25,173 bases of DNA, from positions 1 to 25,173 of the forward strand of contig JANWZF010000189.1 of assembly GCA_025054905.1 (NCBI GenBank), given 5' to 3'. The notes under the pieces are model-generated. The model was given only the letters and a program-made list of their open reading frames with translations. It ran no database searches and had not been told where the DNA came from. The translations under genes were made by a program, and so were the position numbers. This DNA comes from Tepidimonas sp. Its GTDB lineage: Bacteria; Pseudomonadota; Gammaproteobacteria; Burkholderiales; Burkholderiaceae_C. Positions 16,763-25,173 of this stretch are shown here, piece by piece (the first letter of the stretch is position 1; each line of letters begins with the position of its first letter).

Positions 16763-17368
16763 TCAATCGACCAGATCGCCGGCCAGGCTGGCCAGCGTCT
16801 CCGGCGCGATCGTGACGTGCGCCGGGTAGTTGGTGTGATCGCAGCCGAGCTTGACCTGCGCCCCGGCCTTGATCGCCGCACGCATCGCGGGGGTGAACTC
16901 GAAGCGCAAGAAGTGCACCGCCGAGGTCTTTTCGGGCGTCTCGCGGTCCAAATCCTCGTCGGCGATCGCGTAGACACGGCCGTGCCCTTCGACCTCGACG
17001 AACATGCGGTCTTCGATGCCGATCAGGCGCGCCAGCTCGCGGCGGCGCTCATGCACGTCCGGATACTCGATCATCATCGTCGCCTTCCAGTTGGTGCCAT
17101 CGGGCACCAGCGGCGCGTAGGCGTCGATCTCGTCCTGGATTCCCTCTTCCTCGAAGATCTTTTCGATGCGCAGCATCTCCTGGATCTGGTAGCGCATCGA
17201 CAGCTCGCTTTCAAACTGCACCGTCACGTGTTCGCCCAGGTGCACGGTGCGCAGCTTGCGGTGCGCGATCACCTCGCCCTTGTGGGCCTTGCGCCACTTG
17301 GCGTAAGCCTCCAGTGGCATCAGGGTGTCGCGCGTGATCTTGCCGGTCAATTGCATCGTGGTGATCAT
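16763..17368 (-). CDS. DUF3501 family protein
   Basis: A 201-residue soluble protein that I recognise as DUF3501; no function is established. It begins MITTMQLTGKITRDTLMPLEAYAKWRKAHK, continues with HRKLRTVHLGEHVTVQFESELSMRYQIQEMLRIEKIF and has a conserved IQDEIDAYAPLVPDGTNWKATMMIEYPD segment. Near the C-terminus CDHTNYPAHVTI has a Cys-Asp-His cluster that could bind a metal, but this is only a visual impression. ATG 17368 has GAGG 6 bases upstream; an in-frame GTG at 17380 lies four codons further. It follows the Fe-S protein gene by 37 bases. I know this family from the same neighbourhood with rubrerythrin and a CCG-domain Fe-S protein, so the three probably work together. Confidence 0.85.
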   Translation of the reverse strand: MITTMQLTGKITRDTLMPLEAYAKWRKAHKGEVIAHRKLRTVHLGEHVTVQFESELSMRYQIQEMLRIEKIFEEEGIQDEIDAYAPLVPDGTNWKATMMIEYPDVHERRRELARLIGIEDRMFVEVEGHGRVYAIADEDLDRETPEKTSAVHFLRFEFTPAMRAAIKAGAQVKLGCDHTNYPAHVTIAPETLASLAGDLVD

Positions 17369-17405
17369 GGTCAGCCTCACAGGTGCCGGGGACAGTCCAT
17401 ACCCC

Positions 17406-18755
17406 TCACTTCAATCCATACGCCGTGGCCAGCATCGTCAGTGGATGCATCAGCTTGGGCGCACCGAGCTGGTTGACCTCGAAGCCCTGCGCGATGTGAT
17501 GCCCCCCCAGTGGGCAGTCCGAGCCAATCACATCCGGCGCGCCGCCGGCCTTGTGCTGCGCCATGCTCTTGAAGACCGGCTTGCCGATCTTCATCGCCAC
17601 CGGGTGCGTGGCCTTCTTGACGCCGTAGGTGCCGGCGTGGCCGCTGCAGCGCTCCAAGGTCTGCACCTCGGTATCGGGGATCAGCTTGAGGATTTCCTCG
17701 GTTTTGCGGCCCATGTTCTGCACGCGGCTGTGGCATGGCACCTGGTAGCTGACCTTGCCCAGTCCGCGCTGAAAGTCGGTGCGCAACAAGCCATCGCGAC
17801 GCCGCGCGCTCAAATATTCGAACGGATCCCACATCGCCTCCTTGACGAGCTGCACGTCCGGGTCGTCCGGGAACATCAATGGGATTTCCTGCTTGAACAT
17901 CAGCGTGCAGCTCGGCACGGCGCTCAGGATCGCAAAGCCGTCGCGCGCGTAGCGCGCCAGCACCGGTATGTTGGCTTCTTTGGCCGCGGCCACCGACTCC
18001 AGGTCGCCCAGTTCGAGCTTGGGCATACCGCAGCAGCGTTCCTTCTCCACCAGCGTGTAGGGGATCCCGTTGTGCTGCAGGATCGCCAGCAGGTCCAGCC
18101 CGATGCCGGGCTCGTTGTAATTGACATAGCAGGTGGCAAAGATCGCCACCTTGCCCGGCGTACGCTCACCATCGACCACCTGCGCGGCGCGCGCCTCGGG
18201 AGCCGCACGGCGCAGGGTCTTCGTGGCCAGCTGCGGCATCCACGCCTCGCGGTGTACGCCCAGCACGTTTTCCATCAGCGCGCGCGCGGGCTTGGTGCGG
18301 TTGACGGCGTTGACCGCCTGCACCACGACGGGGATGCCCGCCAGGCTGCCGTGCACGTCGGTGGAGGCCAAAAATTTCTCCGCGGCCTTGACCTCGCCCT
18401 TGCGGAACTTGATCGCCTTGGCGCGCAGCATCGTGTGCGGAAAATCCAGATTCCACTCGTGCGGCGGCGTGTACGGGCATTTGGTCATGTAGCACAGGTC
18501 GCACATGTAGCACTGGTCCACGACCTTCCAGTAATCGGCCTTGGCCACACCATCGAGCTCGCCCGTCTTGCCCTCGTCGATCAGGTCGAACAGCGTCGGA
18601 AACGCCTGGCACAGGCTGACGCAGCGGCGGCAGCCGTGGCAGATCTCGAAGATGCGCTCCAGCTCCTCGAAGCACTTGCCCTCGTCGTAGAACTCGGGGT
18701 TGCGCCAGTCCAGCGGGTGCCGTGTGGGGGCTTGCAGGTTGCCTTCGCGGACCAT
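17406..18755 (-). CDS. Fe-S oxidoreductase with CCG domains (heterodisulfide reductase/GlcF-like)
   Basis: A 449-residue protein of the HdrD/GlcF type. It has two ferredoxin clusters: CHGCRRCVSLC (39-49, CX2CX2CX3C) and CYMCDLCYMTKCP (82-94, CX2CX2CX4CP). Two CCG (Cys-rich) domains follow. The first has Cys 209, CCG at 241-243 and Cys 283. The second has Cys 341, a CSG in place of CCG at 370-372 and Cys 414. No membrane helix is evident. Relatives pass electrons between quinones, flavoproteins or thiols; here the partner is probably the adjacent rubrerythrin or DUF3501 protein (inference). The ATG at 18755 has GGAG 8 bases upstream. It is not glycolate oxidase GlcF: no glcD or glcE is next to it. 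Confidence 0.85.
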   Translation of the reverse strand: MVREGNLQAPTRHPLDWRNPEFYDEGKCFEELERIFEICHGCRRCVSLCQAFPTLFDLIDEGKTGELDGVAKADYWKVVDQCYMCDLCYMTKCPYTPPHEWNLDFPHTMLRAKAIKFRKGEVKAAEKFLASTDVHGSLAGIPVVVQAVNAVNRTKPARALMENVLGVHREAWMPQLATKTLRRAAPEARAAQVVDGERTPGKVAIFATCYVNYNEPGIGLDLLAILQHNGIPYTLVEKERCCGMPKLELGDLESVAAAKEANIPVLARYARDGFAILSAVPSCTLMFKQEIPLMFPDDPDVQLVKEAMWDPFEYLSARRRDGLLRTDFQRGLGKVSYQVPCHSRVQNMGRKTEEILKLIPDTEVQTLERCSGHAGTYGVKKATHPVAMKIGKPVFKSMAQHKAGGAPDVIGSDCPLGGHHIAQGFEVNQLGAPKLMHPLTMLATAYGLK

Positions 18756-18779
18756 GGTCAGTCTCCTCGCCTCGTGGTG

Positions 18780-18803
18780 GGCCGCCTTGCTCGGGCGGCG
18801 GCC
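18780..18803 (-). other. Hairpin just upstream of the Fe-S oxidoreductase gene
   Basis: GGCCGCC and GGCGGCC are perfect complementary arms separated by 10 bases. In the minus-strand mRNA the stem ends about 11 bases before the GGAG ribosome site, so it may influence translation or mRNA processing. There is no T-run, so it is not a classical terminator. Confidence 0.45.
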
Positions 18804-18842
18804 TCTTGGGATGGTTTTGGGGTCGCCACCGTCGTAGACCTG

Positions 18843-18884
18843 TGCGGCCCCGCGGCGGCGAGCAGCGGCCCGCGCGGGGCCGCA
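18843..18884 (-). other. Strong 12-bp hairpin between rubrerythrin and the Fe-S gene
   Basis: TGCGGCCCCGCG (18843-18854) and its exact complement (18873-18884) flank an 18-base loop. The stem starts about 25 bases after the rubrerythrin stop. No U-rich tail follows on either strand, so it is more likely an mRNA stabiliser or partial attenuator that sets rubrerythrin apart from the downstream genes. Confidence 0.55.
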
Positions 18885-18908
18885 TGCTCTGGGCCCGATC
18901 AGGACCGC

Positions 18909-19331
18909 TCAGTCAACCAGCTCGGCCAGCGCCTTGGCGTAACGGTTGGCATGCGAGCGTTCGGCCTTGGCCAGCGTCTCGAACCAGTCGGCGATTTCGT
19001 CGAAGCCCTCTTCGCGCGCGGTCTTGGCCATGCCCGGGTACATGTCGGTGTACTCGTGCGTTTCACCCGCGATCGCGGACTCCAGGTTCTGGCGCGTGGT
19101 GCCGATGGGCATGCCGGTGGCCGGGTCGCCAGCCTGCTCCAGGAACTCCAGGTGGCCGTGCGCGTGACCCGTCTCACCCTCGGCCGTGGAGCGGAACAGC
19201 GCGGCCACGTCGTTTTGTCCCTCCACGTCGGCCTTGTTGGCGAAGTAGAGGTAGCGTCGGTTGGCCATCGATTCGCCGGCGAAGGCATCTTTCAGGCACT
19301 GTTCGGTCTTCGAACCTTTGAGTTGCGGCAT
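18909..19331 (-). CDS. Rubrerythrin-type diiron protein lacking the rubredoxin domain
   Basis: A 140-residue four-helix ferritin-like protein. Rubrerythrins reduce hydrogen peroxide with electrons from rubredoxin or other donors. Diiron ligand positions are visible: Glu 20, Glu 53 and His 56 (EGETGH), Glu 90/Glu 93 (AGETHE), Glu 124 and His 127 (AERSH). The usual C-terminal rubredoxin CxxC domain is absent, so an external electron donor is needed; the Fe-S protein encoded next could fill this role (inference). The ATG at 19331 has AGGAGA 6-7 bases upstream. A weak promoter candidate for this strand is GTCCAG/ACCTTA as read on plus (19412-19441). It is the first gene of the minus-strand run to queF. 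Confidence 0.9.
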   Translation of the reverse strand: MPQLKGSKTEQCLKDAFAGESMANRRYLYFANKADVEGQNDVAALFRSTAEGETGHAHGHLEFLEQAGDPATGMPIGTTRQNLESAIAGETHEYTDMYPGMAKTAREEGFDEIADWFETLAKAERSHANRYAKALAELVD

Positions 19332-19462
19332 GTCGATCTCCTGTCAGGGTGGTTCATCGAACGCTGCCCATGCCAGCCGGCACAGCGCCGGCAGCATCGG
19401 CAGACCCAAATACCTTAGCCGGCAGCCGCCAGCCTGTCCAGCAGGCCAATCCTATGTCAGCC

Positions 19463-19495
19463 ATTGAGGCCCTCAATCGCCCGGTCACACGACCG
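19463..19495. promoter_or_regulatory. Two perfect dyads between rubrerythrin and valS
   Basis: ATTGAGG-C-CCTCAAT (19463-19477) and CGGTC-ACAC-GACCG (19482-19495) are perfect inverted repeats five bases apart in the divergent gap. They lie just upstream of the valS -10 candidate and behind the rubrerythrin promoter candidate. They could be operators for either direction; no known regulator consensus is obvious to me. Confidence 0.4.
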
Positions 19496-19514
19496 TCACG
19501 GCGGCGTGCCCTCC

Positions 19515-19520
19515 TACAAT
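19515..19520 (+). promoter_or_regulatory. Candidate -10 element of valS
   Basis: TACAAT lies 30 bases before the valS ATG and matches the sigma-70 -10 consensus at five of six positions. The -35 region is poor (no TTGACA-like hexamer 16-18 bases upstream). Transcription from here would give a leader of roughly 25 bases. Confidence 0.4.
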
Positions 19521-19550
19521 GAGGCTTTTTGGTCCCAACCCCTACACCCC

Positions 19551-22508
<2,958 letters not shown>

Positions 22509-22515
22509 GGACAAC

Positions 22516-22537
22516 AAAAAGCCCCCACTTGGGGGCT
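22516..22537 (-). terminator. Rho-independent terminator of the TusA-like gene, perhaps two-way
   Basis: AGCCCCC-ACTT-GGGGGCT forms a seven-pair GC stem with a four-base loop, and five A residues (22516-22520) precede it on the plus strand. Read on the minus strand this is a stem followed by TTTTT, the standard form, placed 37 bases past the TusA-like stop. On the plus strand it is 12 bases past the valS stop but has no T-run, so termination of valS is probably weaker. Confidence 0.85.
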
Positions 22538-22573
22538 GATCGCAGCAATCGGCTCTGAACGGCGCAGGCGGGC

Positions 22574-22810
22574 TCAGCGCCGCTTCAGAATCGAGATGTG
22601 CTCGCCACCGTTGGATTCCTGGTGCAGCAGCTCGTTGCCGGTCTGACGTGCAAACGCCTGAAAGTCGCGCACCGAACCCGCGTCGGTGGCGATGACCTTC
22701 AACACCTGGCCGCTGGTCATCTCCGCCAGCGCTTTCTTGGCTTTCAGGATGGGCAGCGGGCAGTTCAGCCCGCGCGCATCCAATTCTCGGTCGATCTGCA
22801 GCATGCTCAT
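22574..22810 (-). CDS. TusA-family sulfur carrier/sulfurtransferase
   Basis: A 78-residue protein of the TusA/SirA/YeeD family. These small proteins carry sulfur as a persulfide on the cysteine of the CPxP motif, here Cys 17 in LDARGLNCPLPILKAKKAL. The rest of the fold (VLKVIATDAGSVRDFQAFARQTGNELL) is typical. Family roles include tRNA 2-thiouridine formation, molybdenum cofactor work and sulfur oxidation. With no dsrE, rhodanese or tusBCD gene beside it, the pathway cannot be fixed. ATG 22810 has AAGG 7 bases upstream; a second ATG lies at 22804. It lies 94 bases after cysM on the same strand. Confidence 0.88.
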   Translation of the reverse strand: MSMLQIDRELDARGLNCPLPILKAKKALAEMTSGQVLKVIATDAGSVRDFQAFARQTGNELLHQESNGGEHISILKRR

Positions 22811-22904
22811 GGACTCGCCTTCTCAAGAGCGGCGATTGTAAGGTGCAAGCCCTCGGGCGCCACCTGCTCCCTAGGCAAAACCCTGATGCTGGCCCGAGCT
22901 TGCC

Positions 22905-23873
22905 TCACGCCGGAAACACTCCTGTTGACAGATAGCGATCCCCGCGATCGCACACGATGAAGACGATGGTGGCATTGCGCACCGTCTGCGCGATCTGCTG
23001 CGCCACCCAGCACGCCCCGGCGGCCGAAATGCCGGCGAAGAGGCCCTCCTCGCGCGCCAGGCGCCGGCACATCGCCTCGGCGTCGGCCTGGCTGACGTAG
23101 ACCAGCTCGTCCACGCCCGAGGGATCGTAGATCTTCGGCAGGTACTGCGGCGGCCACTTGCGGATGCCGGGAATGCGGGAACCCTCGCTGGGCTGCGCAC
23201 CAATGATGCGGATGGCGGGATTTTTTTCTTTCAGGAAGCGGCTGACGCCGGTGATGGTGCCGGTGGTGCCCATCGCGCTGACGAAGTGCGTGATGCGCCC
23301 ACGCGTCTGCTGCCAGATCTCCGGGCCCGTGGTCTCGTAATGAATGCGGGGATTGTCCGGGTTGGCGAACTGGTCCAGCACCTTGCCCTTGCCCTCGCGC
23401 TGCATCTTCTCGGCCAGGTCACGCGCGTATTCCATGCCGCCGCTTTTGGGGGTGAGGATCAGCTCGGCGCCAAAGGCCTTCATGGTCTGCGCACGCTCCA
23501 CCGACAGATCCTCCGGCATGATCAGCACCATGCGGTAGCCGCGGATGGCCGCAGCCATCGCCAGCGCAATGCCGGTGTTGCCACTGGTGGCCTCGATCAG
23601 CGTGTCGCCGGGCTTGATCTCGCCGCGCTCCTCGGCGCGGCGAATCATCGACAGCGCGGGCCGGTCCTTGACCGAGCCGGCCGGGTTGTTGCCTTCCAGC
23701 TTGCCCAGCACGATGTTGCCGCGCTGGCGGTTGCCGGGCTCGCCGATGCGTTGCAGCGCCACCAGCGGCGTGCGGCCAACGGCATCTTCGAGGGTGGGGT
23801 AGCGCGGCAGACGCCGCCGCGGCTTCACGCAACGATGCTGATCAGAGGAGGGGGAGGCGCTAGAACGATTCAT
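22905..23873 (-). CDS. cysM: CysM, O-acetylserine (thiol) lyase B, cysteine synthase
   Basis: A 322-residue PLP enzyme forming cysteine from O-acetylserine and sulfide (CysM types can also use thiosulfate). The PLP lysine is Lys 69 in NPAGSVKDRPAL, and the phosphate and substrate loops are EATSGNTGIALAMAAA (SGNTG at 97-101) and AMGTTGTITGVSRFL. The motif RYPTLEDAVGRTPLV near 24-38 is CysM-like, and the C-terminal segment ISAAGACWVAQQIA is also typical. The first 23 residues are an extra, charged stretch compared with short CysM proteins. The ATG at 23873 has only a weak GGTGA ribosome site, so a later start is possible. Upstream is the divergent tRNA-Leu gene. Confidence 0.94.
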   Translation of the reverse strand: MNRSSASPSSDQHRCVKPRRRLPRYPTLEDAVGRTPLVALQRIGEPGNRQRGNIVLGKLEGNNPAGSVKDRPALSMIRRAEERGEIKPGDTLIEATSGNTGIALAMAAAIRGYRMVLIMPEDLSVERAQTMKAFGAELILTPKSGGMEYARDLAEKMQREGKGKVLDQFANPDNPRIHYETTGPEIWQQTRGRITHFVSAMGTTGTITGVSRFLKEKNPAIRIIGAQPSEGSRIPGIRKWPPQYLPKIYDPSGVDELVYVSQADAEAMCRRLAREEGLFAGISAAGACWVAQQIAQTVRNATIVFIVCDRGDRYLSTGVFPA

Positions 23874-23932
23874 GGAGGATCACCAGGACGGAGCAAAAGC
23901 TGGCACCAGGCCAGGCAGCTCGATGACTGTGC

Positions 23933-23938
23933 CATAAT
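23933..23938 (+). promoter_or_regulatory. Candidate -10 element of tRNA-Leu
   Basis: CATAAT lies 39 bases before the mature tRNA start and matches the sigma-70 -10 at five of six positions. No good -35 hexamer is found at 16-18 bases upstream, so the call rests on the -10 and its position. Confidence 0.35.
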
Positions 23939-23977
23939 TTTGGCTCTGCTCGCGGAAGGCAACACCCGCGTTCCAAG

Positions 23978-24064
23978 GCCGGAGTGGCGAAATAGGTAGA
24001 CGCAGCAGATTCAAAATCTGCCGGTGGCGACACCGTGCCGGTTCGAGTCCGGCTTCCGGCACCA
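23978..24064 (+). tRNA. tRNA-Leu, anticodon CAA
   Basis: An 87-base class II tRNA. The acceptor GCCGGAG pairs with TTCCGGC, with a G-T pair at the seventh position. The anticodon stem GCAGA/TCTGC encloses loop TTCAAAA with anticodon CAA at 24012-24014, which reads UUG codons. The long variable arm CGGTG-GCGA-CACCG confirms a leucine-type tRNA. The T arm is GCCGG-TTCGAGT-CCGGC. The CCA end is encoded (24062-24064). Confidence 0.96.
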
Positions 24065-24283
24065 CGACGTGGCAGCCCTTGACCGCTCGGGCGTTGCGTC
24101 TTTTCCTCGGGCCAACGTGGCAGGGTATCCCCTGGCGTCCCGTGGGATGTTTGCATCGCGCTCGCACGGGCCTGCGTACCAGGATGCGCCGGTGCCCCGA
24201 GCCAGGCCTTCGGTGGCGGGCGACGTGGGCCTTCCTTCCGATGCGGGACCTCAGGCCCTACGCTTCTCAGTCGCTGACCTGCC
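24065..24283. other. 219-base gap between tRNA-Leu and the antiporter gene
   Basis: No coding sequence is convincing here; the in-frame stretches are shadows of low-complexity GC-rich DNA. A weak GCCC-10-GGGC hairpin followed by TTGCGTCTTTT about 10-40 bases after the tRNA could end tRNA transcription. I see no clear promoter for the antiporter. Confidence 0.4.
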
Positions 24284-25173
24284 ATGACGATGTCACTGCT
24301 GCTTCCCCTGTTGGCCATCGTGGCCGGCCTGGCCGTGCTGGTCTGGTCAGCCGACCGTTTCGTGGCCGCAGCGGCGGCCATCGCGCGCTACTTCGATCTG
24401 CCGCCGCTGCTGATTGGGGCGGTCATCATCGGGTTTGGCACCTCGGCGCCGGAGCTGGCCGTCTCGGTGCTTTCCGCCCTGGAAGGCAATCCGGGTATCG
24501 CGCTGGGCAACGCTTACGGTTCCAACATCGCCAACATCGGCATCATTCTCGGCCTGACGGCGCTGATCAGCCCCATCGCCGTGCACTCGCAGGTGCTGCG
24601 GCAAGAGCTGCCCATCCTGACAGGAGTCACCGCACTGGCGCTGGCCCTGGCCTGGGATCTGAAGATCACCCGCGCGGAAGCCGGCCTGATGCTGCTGGTA
24701 TTTGCGGCGCTGATGGGCTGGTCGGTCTGGCAAGGTCTGCGCAGCGGCAGCGATGCGCTGGCCACCGAGACCGAAGCCGAACTGCAGGCCCACCCGATGC
24801 CGATCGGCCGTGCCTGGGTCGAGCTGGTGCTCGGGCTGGCGCTGTTGGTGGCCAGCTCGCGCGCACTGGTGTGGGGTGCGGTCAGCGTGGCGCAGGCGCT
24901 GGGGGTCAGCGATCTGGTGATTGGCCTGACCATCGTGGCCATCGGCACGTCGTTGCCCGAGCTTGCCTCCTCGATGGCGGCGGCCCGCAAAGGCGAGCAT
25001 GATCTGGCGCTGGGCAACGTCATTGGCTCCAACCTGTTCAACACCCTGGCGGTGGTGGGCCTGGCCGGCGTGATCGCCCCGATGCAGGCCGAAGAGGCGC
25101 TGTTGACGCGCGACCTGCCGGTGATGGCGGCCTTCACGCTGGTGCTGTTCGTGCTGGGCTGGGGCTGGCGCGG
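24284..25173 (+). CDS. CaCA-family Na+/Ca2+ antiporter, YrbG-like (C-terminal end cut by window edge)
   Basis: The frame from ATG 24284 (alternative ATG 24290) is open to the right edge, about 296 residues. It is an inner-membrane cation exchanger of the CaCA superfamily. The two inverted alpha repeats are clear: GFGTSAPELAVSVLSALEG with GNAYGSNIANIGIILGL, and AIGTSLPELASSMAAARKGEHD with GNVIGSNLFNTLAVVGL. The acidic Glu in each GTSxPEL motif is the ion-coordinating residue of the family. Several hydrophobic helices and a short cytoplasmic loop (SGSDALATETEAELQAHP) lie between. The expected remainder is only some 20-60 residues. No ribosome site is evident. Na+/Ca2+ versus another cation pair cannot be decided. 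Confidence 0.92.
   Translation, partial: MTMSLLLPLLAIVAGLAVLVWSADRFVAAAAAIARYFDLPPLLIGAVIIGFGTSAPELAVSVLSALEGNPGIALGNAYGSNIANIGIILGLTALISPIAVHSQVLRQELPILTGVTALALALAWDLKITRAEAGLMLLVFAALMGWSVWQGLRSGSDALATETEAELQAHPMPIGRAWVELVLGLALLVASSRALVWGAVSVAQALGVSDLVIGLTIVAIGTSLPELASSMAAARKGEHDLALGNVIGSNLFNTLAVVGLAGVIAPMQAEEALLTRDLPVMAAFTLVLFVLGWGWR

Noticed and set aside
19376..19392. GCCGGC-ACAGC-GCCGGC repeat in the rubrerythrin leader
   Set aside because: Short, self-complementary GC hexamers are expected often at this GC content; no further support.
24079..25002. Plus-strand open frame of 307 codons at the right end
   Set aside because: It is a shadow of the antiporter gene, which uses another frame with clear CaCA motifs and runs off the window.

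Overview
The window is high-GC, densely packed bacterial DNA with many overlapping start and stop codons. Gene content and protein style point to a betaproteobacterium of the order Burkholderiales, probably Comamonadaceae or a related sulfur-oxidising group. The signs are a soxR-soxC-soxD-cytochrome-soxY cluster, LolD with a LolC/E-type permease, an RpfE-like gene next to recJ, QueF of the long type, scoAB with a divergent PAS-LuxR regulator, and a rubrerythrin/Fe-S/DUF3501 set. The assignment is inferred from these features, not from a database search.

Layout. 1-3208 (minus): start of a thiosulfate-oxidation (Sox) operon in the order soxR, soxC, soxD, small cytochrome c, soxY (cut by the left edge). 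A dyad in front of soxR is a likely SoxR operator. 3313-5251 (minus): lolD and a lolC/E permease for lipoprotein release. 5341-8743 (plus): RpfE-like protein, recJ and rluA, joined by overlapping stop/start codons. 8817-11068 (plus): a membrane PMT/ArnT-type glycosyltransferase coupled to a PAP2 phosphatase, probably for envelope glycolipid modification. 11029-13370 (minus): patatin-like RssA and the two subunits of 3-oxoacid CoA-transferase, with a divergent PAS-LuxR regulator at 13456-14049.

14173-19331 (minus) is one long head-to-tail run: rubrerythrin, a two-cluster Fe-S CCG-domain oxidoreductase, a DUF3501 protein, the peroxide-resistance protein YaaA, a 2-oxoglutarate/Fe(II) dioxygenase and queF. 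The first four look like a peroxide or iron stress module. Its Fe-S and DUF3501 members have no established biochemical role that I know of, so this is my best candidate for an undescribed system. The gap after the rubrerythrin gene holds two strong hairpins.

19551-25173: valS (plus), a terminator, a TusA-family sulfur carrier and cysM (minus), tRNA-Leu(CAA) (plus), and the start of a CaCA-family Na+/Ca2+ antiporter cut by the right edge. I see no rRNA gene, CRISPR array, transposase or phage gene, and no gene-free stretch longer than 300 bases. Very long antisense frames (up to about 830 codons) are by-products of the high GC content.
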